Notes under the pieces: generated by a model
The model's database searches: none
What the model was told of the DNA's origin: nothing
Seen by the model: the letters and a program-made list of their open reading frames with translations, nothing else
Part shown: positions 42,541-51,857 of the stretch, one piece after another
Position numbering within the stretch: position 1 is the first letter of the stretch
Layout: each line of letters begins with the position of its first letter
Source: Bimuria novae-zelandiae CBS 107.79
Taxonomy: Eukaryota; Ascomycota; Dothideomycetes; Pleosporales; Didymosphaeriaceae
Assembly: GCA_010015655.1 (NCBI GenBank)
Contig: ML976716.1
Location: forward strand, 1 to 53,693
Length of the DNA stretch: 53,693 nt
Direction: 5' to 3'
Position numbers and translations under genes: made by a program

Positions 42541-45500
42541 GGGGGCGACTCCGCCTCTTAGGCTCTTGTTTAGGGCGACCTTTAGTCTCCTTGTCCAAGC
42601 CCTTTAGAAACTGCTTTATTGCCCTTTTAGAGATCTCCTCTGTAAATAACTACTAGTTCTTATCGCTATCGTATCCTTTCTACTTAACTTTATACAGCCA
42701 TTCTCTGTCCTAGAGTACCCTAGATCTAATTCCTTTAATTAGGTATATATCCTCCCCTGCTTATAGTATAATAACCTTAGGCGGGCTTTACTCCTATTAT
42801 AGTAGTCCTTCTAGGGCTGCCTAGTTTAGGAGAGACATATAGAACACTAGGTGAATATTAAAGTCCTTTAGCAGCTCTAGCTTATATACCTATTAACTAA
42901 TCCGCCATTTTACCCTATAGGAACCCTAGGACTTATAGTTAAGTTTCTTTTTAGGCCTAGTTAACCGTATGTTACGGGCGTCAAGGTATACCATGTCCCC
43001 TACTATAAAGGTTTAGGCCTTATGCTTCCTGTTGTACCACGTCGCCTAGTACGCCTGTGCCCTAAGGATCGCTTAGGTTATCTAGACCTTAGTCTAGGCT
43101 AGAACTACCGCTCTGGCCCTTACCGTAGGTACTAACCCGCGCAGCTATACTTCTCGGGGTAGGTCTACTATTAGTAGATTTAGGCTATACACTATAATAA
43201 ATAGCAACACTCCTATAAAGCTATAGATACTATTATTGTATAAATATTCTACTTTAGATAAAAGATCTCCCTAATTAGATTATTCGTAGTTATAGAACAC
43301 TTAAAGGTACTATTTAAGCGTTTGGTTCTATCGTTCTGTCTATCCGTCTGTCTGCAGGTAGAAGGTAGTAGAGAAGAATTACTTAGTTTTTAAATATTAA
43401 GCAAAGGTGCTTTAATAAGCTAATATAAATAGGCTGCCTCTATCTATAACTATTAACTTTAAAGGGCTGTATAGGCGTAGAACCTCTCTTCTAAAGACCT
43501 TAGCTAGCTTTACTACCTTTAGGTCCTTTCGCGTGGGGATATAGTATGCTATTTTAGAAAACTAGTTAATAATTACTAGAATACTATTATAATAATAGGC
43601 TCTAGATTTGCTCTTAGGTAGATTTATTACTATATCTATAGCAATGTCCTCCTAGATACCCTTTAGGACTAGTAGGCTATTAAGTTGGCCGTGCGTCGCG
43701 TATTAGATAGGTTTCATCCTAGAGCACGCTTAACAGGTCTAGACATAGTTCTTTACGTATTATTAGACACTAGGCTACTAGAACTCCTATAGCACTAGCT
43801 CTAAGATTCTAGTAAAGCTAAAATAGCCCGCAAGGGGGTTATCGTGGCATTATTAAAGGAAGTATACCCTTGCCAGAGGTGGCACGTATAGCCTATTCTC
43901 GTACCGTAATAGGTTGGCCGGTCTAATTATTTAGCGCTTTAGCTATTCCGGCTTTGCCATCTCTGGCCTTTAGAGGTACTAGAGGATTCATTCTACAGTT
44001 TCGTCCCCCTGGCTGTTTTTTTTTAATAGCTCTACTATAGGGTAAGCGCTTACTAAATTATTTACTACTACCTCCTTAGTTACTAACGTTCTAGGTCTAG
44101 CGACCCTTATTACTACCACTAGTCTAGGGCTTCTTGCCTACTTTAATAGCTATAGGCTGCCTGCCACGCCTGCTTTATCTAAAGCGTCGCCTTTTAGCTA
44201 TAACTTATGCTATAGGGCCTTAAGAAGTCTTTACTAGGAACTACCTATCCTGCCTAAGCTTGTTTCCTCCTCTAACTCGTAGTTAGGTCTCCGCGATAGT
44301 CCGTTAGCGGGATTTATCCTTTCTAGATAGTGTTTAATTTTAAAATTAAACGTTACGAGCTATTTGGCCCACTTTACCTGCTATTTAGTTAGGACTTTTA
44401 TAGACATAAACCCTTACAGATTGGCATAATTAGTTAGAAGCTTAACCTTCTTACTAACACCCTCTAGGTAGTATCGCTAATGCTTAAAAGCTTTAATAAT
44501 TGCTAGTAACTTGCTATTATGCGTGTTATAGTTTCGTTTTGCCTGGTTTATCTTGCGCGAATAAAAAGTAACTAGGTACTATTATAGCTTTCTATGTTTG
44601 TCTAGTTATGGTTAGCTTAAGATACCTAAGATCGCGAAACCTAAAGCGTTAGTTTTTACTCTTAAGGGTCTTTTAGGGTTAAAGTAGGCTAGTAAGGGCC
44701 CTCGCATGAAGCTCTCTTTTAGCTAGTAAAAGGAGGCCTTAGCCTGCTTTAGTAGGCTTATTATAATTAATTCCTTAAGTCTCTGTTGCTATTCGCCCTT
44801 AGTGGCTCCCTCTAGCCTTTTTATTAGGGCGTGAAGGGGTGCCGCCACTCGAAAGAATCCTTCTATAAACCTTTAATAGTAGTTAGCAAAGCTAAGGAAG
44901 ATCCTAACTACTTAGACTAAATTTAGTTTAGGCTAATTTTTTATAAAGGCGACGCGGTCCTCCTCTATCTCTACGCTATCTAGGAATACTATAAAGCCTA
45001 GGTATCCCACCTTGCGTGTGTAGAATTTGCATTTAGACAGTTTAGCGTATAGCTGGCGTTTAATAAGGCCTTCTAGCACTGTCTAAACGTGCTAGATATA
45101 TTCCTCCTTTATCTTAGAGTAGATAAGGATATCGTTAAGGTACACAATATAGTAGATGTCGAGAAGGTCTAATAGTGTGTTATTAATATAGCTTTAGAAG
45201 GTCGCAGGCGCGTTTATTAAGCTAAAAGGCATTACTATGTATTCGTACTATTTATACCTTATTTAAAAGGCTATCTTCTATTCATCTCCTGCCCTAATTC
45301 GGACGCGGTAGTAGGCGTCCCTTAGGTCTAGTTTAGTATAGATTTAGGTATCCCTTAGTTAGTTAAGGGATTCCTGTATTAAGGGAAGTAAGTATCAGTT
45401 CTTTATTATAACTACATTTAGTCCCTTATAGTCAACGTAGAGGTAGAGGCCTCTATCCTTTTTCTTTGTAAAAAGGATTAGTGCCCCGGCGCTTAATTAT

Positions 45501-47734
45501 AATAGTTAAATAAAGCCCTATTTAAGGTTCTTCTGGATATAGTCGCGCAGAACTACTAACTCTAACTCTAATAGACTATAGAGTAGTCTAAAAGGCACTT
45601 CCTTGCCTTTCTTAATATCGATCTTTATCTTGTAAGGGCCATGGTTGGCAAGGATGCTTGCGGCTTCTTTAGAGAAGGCTTCCTCCTACCGTCCCTAGTA
45701 TTCTTTAGGTAGCGTCCCGGGTGGGCCTCTTAATATGTCCTTTAGGGTAGTATATATAATAAAATAGTTATTTACTATATCTTTAGCCGTGCTGGCGAAC
45801 TCTTCTACTAATTTAGTAGAGATCTTAGTCTATTTACGCTTCCCATGGGCGAAGCGGATAGTCTTGTTATAGAAGTTTATAATAGGGTTCTATTCTACTA
45901 GCTAAGGCATTCCTAGGACTATGTTAAATCTACTAATATTACTAACTATAAACAGGCAACTATCGCTCTTGGTTTTACCGCGACTATCTATAATAGTATA
46001 GGGGAGCTTTGCCTGGCCCAGAACGCCTAAGTCTTGTTCGTTTAGCGCCACGTAGCGTTTACCTTTTATTATTATTACTGTAACCCCTAACTGCTTTATT
46101 AGATTGCTACTAACGAAATTCGCTTCGGCTCCGTAGTCTACTAGGGCTTTAATCTATTATTAGTTACCCTTGTGCTATACTTCACTGTCTAGCGTAATTA
46201 GTAAGCCACTACTCCTATCCCTAGGGGTCCTTATAGCTATAACTAGTTATTATTAACCCTTATTATAGTTAACCTTACCTATAGACTATTAGGCCTCTTA
46301 GTCTACAGCTTGTCTTTCCCCGCCTTGGCCTTGTACTTTAAACAGGACGCCTTATAATAGCCTAGTTTGTAGTAATAGAAGTATTAGTCCTTATCCTTAT
46401 CCTCTACTACCTAAGCCTTCTTCTTACTATCCTTATCGCGACAGTCGCTATCGTGGCGTCTCTAGTATAGTCTTGTGTTATTTAACCTAGATCGCTTTCG
46501 ATCGCGCCTTTTATTAGCTAGCTTATTAAGGAAGTTATTATTAACCTCGTGTGTGCGTTATTTCCCTAATTTATAAGGTTTTAACGCTTACTAATATATA
46601 TTTACCTTTACTTTTAAGTAAGAGAGGCTCTTCTATTCGCGCGGCTACTATTTAAGGCGTTCTTAAATTTTCTTATCTAGTGCTATATAGAAGTTATTAA
46701 TATAGTCTTTATTATTATTATTTAAGGCCTTTTTTAGGTCGCATTCCTCCTATTAGTTCTTAAGGTAGTTAAGGAGTTCTATAGGGGTCTTCTTACCTTA
46801 TTTAGCTACCTTAATCCTTTAGCAAGCGGCACTCTTTCGCTTCTAGGCTAATTCTAGGGAGTCCACTATAGTCTATTATAGAAGATCTTAGGTAACTTTC
46901 CTATATCGCTTCCGCTCTAGGATCTTGGCAACTATTTAGTTCTAGTAGTTATATTATATATCTCCTAAGTATCTTACTGCGAACCTAACCTGCGCTTTAT
47001 TAGTTTTAAGGGTAAGTAAGAAGTTAATATAGTCCTCGTAGGCCTTCTTCTATAAGTTTAGTTCCTTATAACTCTTACCCTTAAATTAAGGGGGTTCTAG
47101 CGGCTTTAGTAGCTATGCGTCTAGGGTAGTAGCCACTATTTAGATCTAACGTTCTTTATTACGGCTAGTATAGGCCTGGCCTTGTCTATTCTTCTTCCGC
47201 GGGCGTTAGATGCTTCTAGAGGCCCTAAATTAGTCTTAACTAGTATTATCTAAGCTTAAGGACGCGTCCTATATTAAGCTATTACTTAATAGGTTATTAC
47301 TTATATCTTTAGCCTTGTCTAGGTCGCCGTAACCCTCCTTAGGCTCTAGGGAGTTGTTAGAGATACTAGTAGTTATTATCTTATTCTTAACTAGGGTCTT
47401 GCCTTTAGATTAGTAACGTTTTACTATTAGGGAGGCCTCTAGTTCCTAGATGCGTTATTAGAGCTATAGCACGCTTAGGTATTCTTAAAAGATAACTTCC
47501 TCTAATTATTAGTTATTATTACTACCTATAATAGTAGGGGGGTCTTCCTTTAGGTCTATAGGTATTATTAGGTCTTCTATAGGCGTTATAACTATTAGAG
47601 GCTCTTATTTAGAGGGTCCTGCGAGTGGTAACCTGCTTTAAGGGTCTTCTACTATCTTTAAGGTCTAGCAGGTAACTCTTCGTGTCGATTCTATCGTACA
47701 GGTAAATTAGATATGAGGGGGTAAGGGATCGTAT

Positions 47735-47907
47735 TATAAAAAGCGCCCTAACTACGGGCGACTTAGTCTATCCACAGTACTAAGGCGATCCCTTAGAGAG
47801 GGAAGAGAAGGGCTGCGGCGAGGGAAGTAGATAGGCGGAAGGCCCGGATAGCGCTGGTCTAGAGCGGACGAGGGCCGTCGAGGGCCCTCGACCTACGACT
47901 CGTGACA
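47735..47907 (-). repeat. Gypsy 5' LTR (173 bp)
   Basis: The first base pair step is TATAAAAAGC instead of TGTAAAAAGC, a G-to-A change of the RIP type. Otherwise nearly the same as 40724-40896; followed by the GTTGG duplication. Confidence 0.92.
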
Positions 47908-48157
47908 GTTGGAGTCCTTAGTAACGCGTGGGCGCTGCACGCGTCGATGTCGGCGCGACAAGGTTGTGCGATCAACGCCGTACATTTTTGCTACTTTTGA
48001 ATATTCGAATTTTTCGCCTGAAGCTAGGCTATCGATGTATGCAATCGCTTCGTCAATGGCTGGCATGGTGGTGGAGTTATGTGATGTGGAAGATATGTGC
48101 AAAATGGCTGGGGTCGGGCGTTGCGCGAAGTCGGGCGTTGCGCGCACAGACACGGTA

Positions 48158-50047
48158 CCCGCGCCACTCGCCAACCCTGCGGGTTGGCGCTGCGCAGCTC
48201 AACGTAACTTCGCGGCTTAACGTAACTTTACGACGCGCTTTTTACTCTATCCTTACTTTATAACTTATAAAAATGCCTAAATTCTATAGCAAGAGTTATA
48301 AAATTAAGAAGCGCATCTTAGCTTGTATCTCTAGCTTTTTTAATAAAGAAATACCTAATATTGTGGCTATAGCACGCGACTAGTGCGTGCCTATTTCGCG
48401 ACTTTAAGCGCGCGTTAAAGGTAGAATAAGCCGCTATAACTGCACTAGGTCGAATCTACGCCTCTCACTAGTGCAAGACGAAGCTCTAAAGTCATATATA
48501 CGCCGCTACGACAGTATTAGCATGCCTTATCTTATGCCGTAGCTAAAAGGCGCTACCTAGTACATCCTTAACTACGCGCATCCTAATAGTAGCGCTTTAC
48601 TACTTAGTAAAGACTAGACCGCGCGGTGGCTACACTAGAATCCTAAGTACTACCGCATAAAGTAGAAGTCGCAGGATATTAATAGGATAGTAATAGCAAT
48701 AATAGAAGCATATTTTTAGCATTTTACTAAGCTTAAGAAGGTTATTAATGCCTACGGCATCACCGTATCAGACACCTATAATATAAACAAAACCGGGTTC
48801 CGTATAGGCGTCGGCGGCAGCTAATAGATTATTACTATAAAGTTAAATCGCCTTTAGGTCTCCGCGTTAGAGACCTCGCGCGATTATGTTACCTTAATTA
48901 AATTAATCTTTAGCGATAGTAAAATCCTTAATTCTATACTTGTCGTGCAGGGCGTTAATTACCTTTATTAATAGTATACTAATACTACGCTGCCTAATAA
49001 TTATATAATTACTACGTTAACATCTAGCTATACTAATAATTTAATATTAATTAAGTAGCTAAAGTTTTTTAAAAAATAGACGCGTGCGCGACAGAAGGGC
49101 GTATAGTAATTACTTATATTTAATAAATTTAGTAGCTATTTAACTATTAAGTTTATTAAGTACTGCGATAAGTATAATATAATACCTTTCTTGCTATTAC
49201 CTTACGCATCTTATTACCTATAGCCTCTTAACATTATCTGTTTTTAGCTATTAAAGAACAATTACAAGAAAGCCATAGAGATAGCTACACGTACTAGGTA
49301 CACTAATTTTAATAAAGTCGAATTTCTACACGCGTATCATAGTATTAGAATAGCTACTTTTAAACGTAGCACTATACTTAGTGCTTAAGAGAAGTTAGGT
49401 ATCTTTCTATTTAATCTAGAGATTATATACATAAAGCTGCCTATAGTGCGTACGCTATTACTATTACTTTTATCTATAGTTAATTTATCACCTATCGCTA
49501 ACACGCCTACGTTATACTAATAGTAGTATAAAAAGATGTCGCGCGCTCTAGAAAGGAGTAATATTTCTAGCTATAGGCTTAAAAAGTTCCTAGAAAGCTC
49601 GTAATTGCTTATTAATAGTCTCGCGCTGGCCTAGCAAGACCTCTTAGCTATTACTATAGTGGCCTAATAGCGCTAGAAAAGGCAGGTTAAAGATATTAGG
49701 CAGGTATAGAAAGGCGGCGTAGTCACCGTAAAGGCAGCGCGACAAGCTATTGATTATCGTGTAGAGCAGGAGGCACAAAAGGCTGCTAGACAGGCTGCAA
49801 AAACGTATAAGGACGCGCACTTGCAGGCGCCACAAAGTCAGCCCCGGCAGGTGCCATCTCTCAGAGAGATGACAGTAGATCCTGCCCTACTTGCTACACC
49901 GACGCCAGCGTATATATCGCTATATAATTGAAGTCTTCGCCGTCAAAATCATCCTCGAATGTCAATTCGCTATAAAAAGTGACGTTGAGCCAAGAAGTTA
50001 CGTTGAGCTGCGCAGCGCCAACCCGCAGGGTTGGCGAGTGGCGCGGG
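48158..50047 (+). mobile_element. pogo/Fot1-like DNA transposon with 54-bp terminal inverted repeats
   Basis: 1890 bp flanked on both sides by TA (48156-48157 and 50048-50049), the target duplication of Tc1/mariner-pogo elements. The 54-bp terminal inverted repeats are 48158-48211 and 49994-50047; each contains the palindrome CCAACCCTGCGGGTTGG. The element inserted into DNA 5' of the other pogo-like transposase. Its two inverted repeats are practically identical and free of RIP, while the middle is heavily mutated. Confidence 0.9.
48273..49931 (+). pseudogene. RIP-killed DDE_1 transposase of the pogo/Fot1-like element
   Basis: A 553-codon frame runs from ATG 48273 to TGA 49931 with no frameshift, broken only by TAG/TAA codons. 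DTYNINKTGFRIGVGGS (about 48770-48820) corresponds to the first catalytic block, where NmDEtGF is usual, so Asp and Glu have become Asn and Lys. LLIFNKFSSYLTIKF (about 49115-49155) is the second block with Asp to Asn. PLNIICF then LLKNNYKKAIE (about 49220-49280) is the third. The last ~65 residues (RQAIDYRVEQEAQKAARQAA onward) are intact and free of RIP. The Gln/Ala/Arg-rich C-terminus is typical of this family. Confidence 0.88.
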
Positions 50048-50060
50048 TATAGAGTGTCGG

Positions 50061-50113
50061 CACTCGCCTGCGGCGAGTGTCAGCTCGCTGACTTAGCTTG
50101 CTTTGTAAGCTAA
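50061..50113. repeat. Three consecutive perfect hairpins
   Basis: CACTCGCC-TGC-GGCGAGTG (50061-50079), GTCAGC-TC-GCTGAC (50079-50092) and TTAGCTT-n7-AAGCTAA (50093-50113) follow one another without gap, 12 bases after the end of the pogo-like element. They may be the outer end of the older pogo-like transposon or an independent structured element. Confidence 0.55.
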
Positions 50114-50450
50114 GCCTTGGCACGGATACCATGGTCGAGGGTGACGTTGTAACTTGTCAGCCGCTTCAGGTGTGTTCTCACAGATTCTTGTGCGTGGGCG
50201 ATGGGTTGCGCGGTGTAAACAACAAGCTGGCTTCACCCGTGAGATACGTGATGTCTTGTCTATCGTTTTCGAGTACAAACCATGGTCGAGACTGGTACAT
50301 GAAGAAAACTCGTAATTTGTGTGCGCTGCAAGTTGGCAAATTCGACTGGAGGGCCGTGCACCGATGGTGTCACCCGTTACTTGGCCAACACCATCAGCTT
50401 GTTCAGCTTGTTCTCCGCAACACAAGACTCATCTCGTCAGCACATTACCC
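50114..50450. other. Upstream region of the HNH gene
   Basis: The motif ACCATGGTCGAG occurs at about 50127 and 50279, a short duplication. The HNH frame is open back to 50319, but that extension has no conserved feature. The promoter presumably lies here; no clear TATA box is seen. Confidence 0.4.
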
Positions 50451-51857
50451 ATGGTCCAGGTGCGCGCACCCACTCAACCGCCCTCACCTCTTCAGCACCG
50501 GCAGCTTCAAATTCTTTTCCGCCACCCTGGGTACGACGATGGCAGCAACGTCCTCTTCAAGCTGCAGGCACCGGACACCGACGACGATGGGCAGCCCGGC
50601 CTCCTTGCTCAACTTGCCGTCGATGCTTGTGCCATAATTGCGGGGGACTACGCCGGTCGAGGTTGGCTGTCCTTATTGCGCGATGGCAGCGCCCCAATCA
50701 ACCCCACCAACACGCTGCGCGAACGTAGCTACTATTTCCACCTCGATGCAGCCGATGACCCGTATCCTATCGTACCGAACTTCCGGCAGTGGGTATATCC
50801 ACACGATTGCCTTCCACCACACTGGCAACAACTGACATCTGACACAAACCCCGCCTCATCGAGTGTCACACTCGCACCCTCGAACCTAACGACCGCCCTG
50901 CTCATGCGCGATGGCTCGTGTCGCCTCAGCGGATGCCGCGAGCAGCTACAGGTTGCGCACGTCGTGCCTCAATCCGAGCTCGATTGGTGGAAGGCGAACG
51001 ACATGTCGCGATACAACACGGGCTCAACAGCCACGCTTGACGACACGGCCAACGCGCTTCTTTTGCGCGCCGATCTACACATCGCTTTTGACAAGCCTCG
51101 CATTGCTTTCGTACCCAAGCCGGCCACTGACGGCAGTATGCGACTTGTTGCGCATCTGCTTGAATACTCGCCCGAGCTCGAGCATCTCTATCACAATCGC
51201 GAGCTGCACCCTACCGCGGTCGGCGTGGATATGCTATACGCACGCTTCGCATGGTCCGTCTTCACGCTGCTCGATGCATTCCTCGAGTGTAGGATTGATC
51301 GACGTCTCACCTTACGTGCTTCTGATGCACGTCTAGCCGATGCGCGGGGCTTCGTCACGGCCGCCGATTGCGAGCTTTTCTCGAGTGCTGCGGCAAGGAG
51401 ACGCTCGCAGAGTCCGAAAAAGCGCAAGCCAGATCGTGACACTGTGACTGAGGCCCAAAAACCCGCAGAGCCTCACACCAGTACGAGCCTGAAGCGGAAA
51501 TCCCTTGCAGAAGAAGAAAACAAACCCTCCGATGTCATTTCAGTAAAGCGCGTCCGCCAAGACCCGCATCTTTCCTCTTCTATTTCCAATGACGCATCGT
51601 GTACCTCGCCTCCGACTCCCACATATCCACCTACAGACACGCCCCTCTCGACTCTGGACCCCCAGTTATTACCCACATTACCAGTCCAGCCGCTGGGACA
51701 AACATGGCTCGAACTTGAACGCCGGCGTTCGGATCCTGATGGTATATGGACCAAAGAGCATGACTGGGCTCAACACGTTTGGAACGGCGAAACACTGGCA
51801 AGCGGTGATGTGGTGCAATGGTTGGAGGTTGTCGGGATGGATGTCAGGGATGTGTGA
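50451..51857 (+). CDS. HNH-nuclease-domain protein
   Basis: 468 aa from ATG 50451. Residues 15-130 form an N-terminal region (FRHPGYDDGSNVLFKL, FRQWVYPHDCLPPHW). Residues 150-225 are an HNH_2-type nuclease module: DGSCRLSGCREQLQVAHVVP (Cys157, Cys162, His170), then LDDTANALLLRADLHIAFDK (Asn201, His210). Residues 225-330 continue the fold; 340-420 are low complexity with basic KKRKPDRD and LKRKS, possible nuclear signals. A short conserved-looking tail is WTKEHDWAQHVWNGE...VVQWLEVVGM. HNH domains of this kind are often multicopy in fungal genomes. All three core HNH residues are present, so activity is plausible; substrate unknown. An earlier in-frame start (50319) gives 512 aa and cannot be excluded. 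No RIP despite bordering the transposon nest. Confidence 0.8.
   Translation: MVQVRAPTQPPSPLQHRQLQILFRHPGYDDGSNVLFKLQAPDTDDDGQPGLLAQLAVDACAIIAGDYAGRGWLSLLRDGSAPINPTNTLRERSYYFHLDAADDPYPIVPNFRQWVYPHDCLPPHWQQLTSDTNPASSSVTLAPSNLTTALLMRDGSCRLSGCREQLQVAHVVPQSELDWWKANDMSRYNTGSTATLDDTANALLLRADLHIAFDKPRIAFVPKPATDGSMRLVAHLLEYSPELEHLYHNRELHPTAVGVDMLYARFAWSVFTLLDAFLECRIDRRLTLRASDARLADARGFVTAADCELFSSAAARRRSQSPKKRKPDRDTVTEAQKPAEPHTSTSLKRKSLAEEENKPSDVISVKRVRQDPHLSSSISNDASCTSPPTPTYPPTDTPLSTLDPQLLPTLPVQPLGQTWLELERRRSDPDGIWTKEHDWAQHVWNGETLASGDVVQWLEVVGMDVRDV

Larger units (their letters stand above)
40724..47907 (-). mobile_element. Ty3/gypsy chromovirus, RIP-mutated
   Basis: 7184 bp with 173-bp LTRs and a perfect 5-bp target duplication GTTGG (40719-40723 and 47908-47912). 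On the minus strand the LTR is TGTCACGAG...TTTTTACA. Order along the minus strand: gag from about 47640; knuckle remnant YFYYYKLGYYKASCLKYKA (46325-46385, Cys and His changed to Tyr); protease DYGAEANFVSSNLIKQLG (about 46080-46140); reverse transcriptase with IVYLNDILIYS (about 45110-45150, YLDD expected); RNase H about 44500-44700; integrase about 43900-43000; chromodomain (WLYKVK.KGYDSDKN, about 42620-42790). The integrase-after-RT order and chromodomain place it in chromoviruses. About 1.6 kb lies between the chromodomain and the 3' LTR. It is inactive because of many stops and mutated catalytic residues. Confidence 0.9.
39044..48157 (-). mobile_element. pogo/Fot1-like DNA transposon, RIP-mutated and interrupted by a gypsy element
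   Basis: There are two pieces. 47908-48066 (minus) encodes an intact 53-residue start, MPAIDEAIAYIDSLASG then KVAKMYGVDRTTLSRRHR, a helix-turn-helix. After the gypsy insertion, 40723-39044 continues in frame: LSPHQEAELVRYIKELTERR (Tc5-type DNA-binding domain), VLALICANGSTLPLSIIYLA, SWVKDI-like and LLIVDGYGSYITMDF (DDE_1 catalytic segment), ILLCIFPLHLTYTL.PLDVV, then a Lys/Arg/Glu-rich C-terminus near 39150-39400. Stops are mostly TAG/TAA for Gln/Trp. The C-terminal end stops abruptly at the copia A LTR and no matching terminal inverted repeat is seen, so the element is truncated. DDE_1 transposases cut and paste at TA. Confidence 0.85.
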
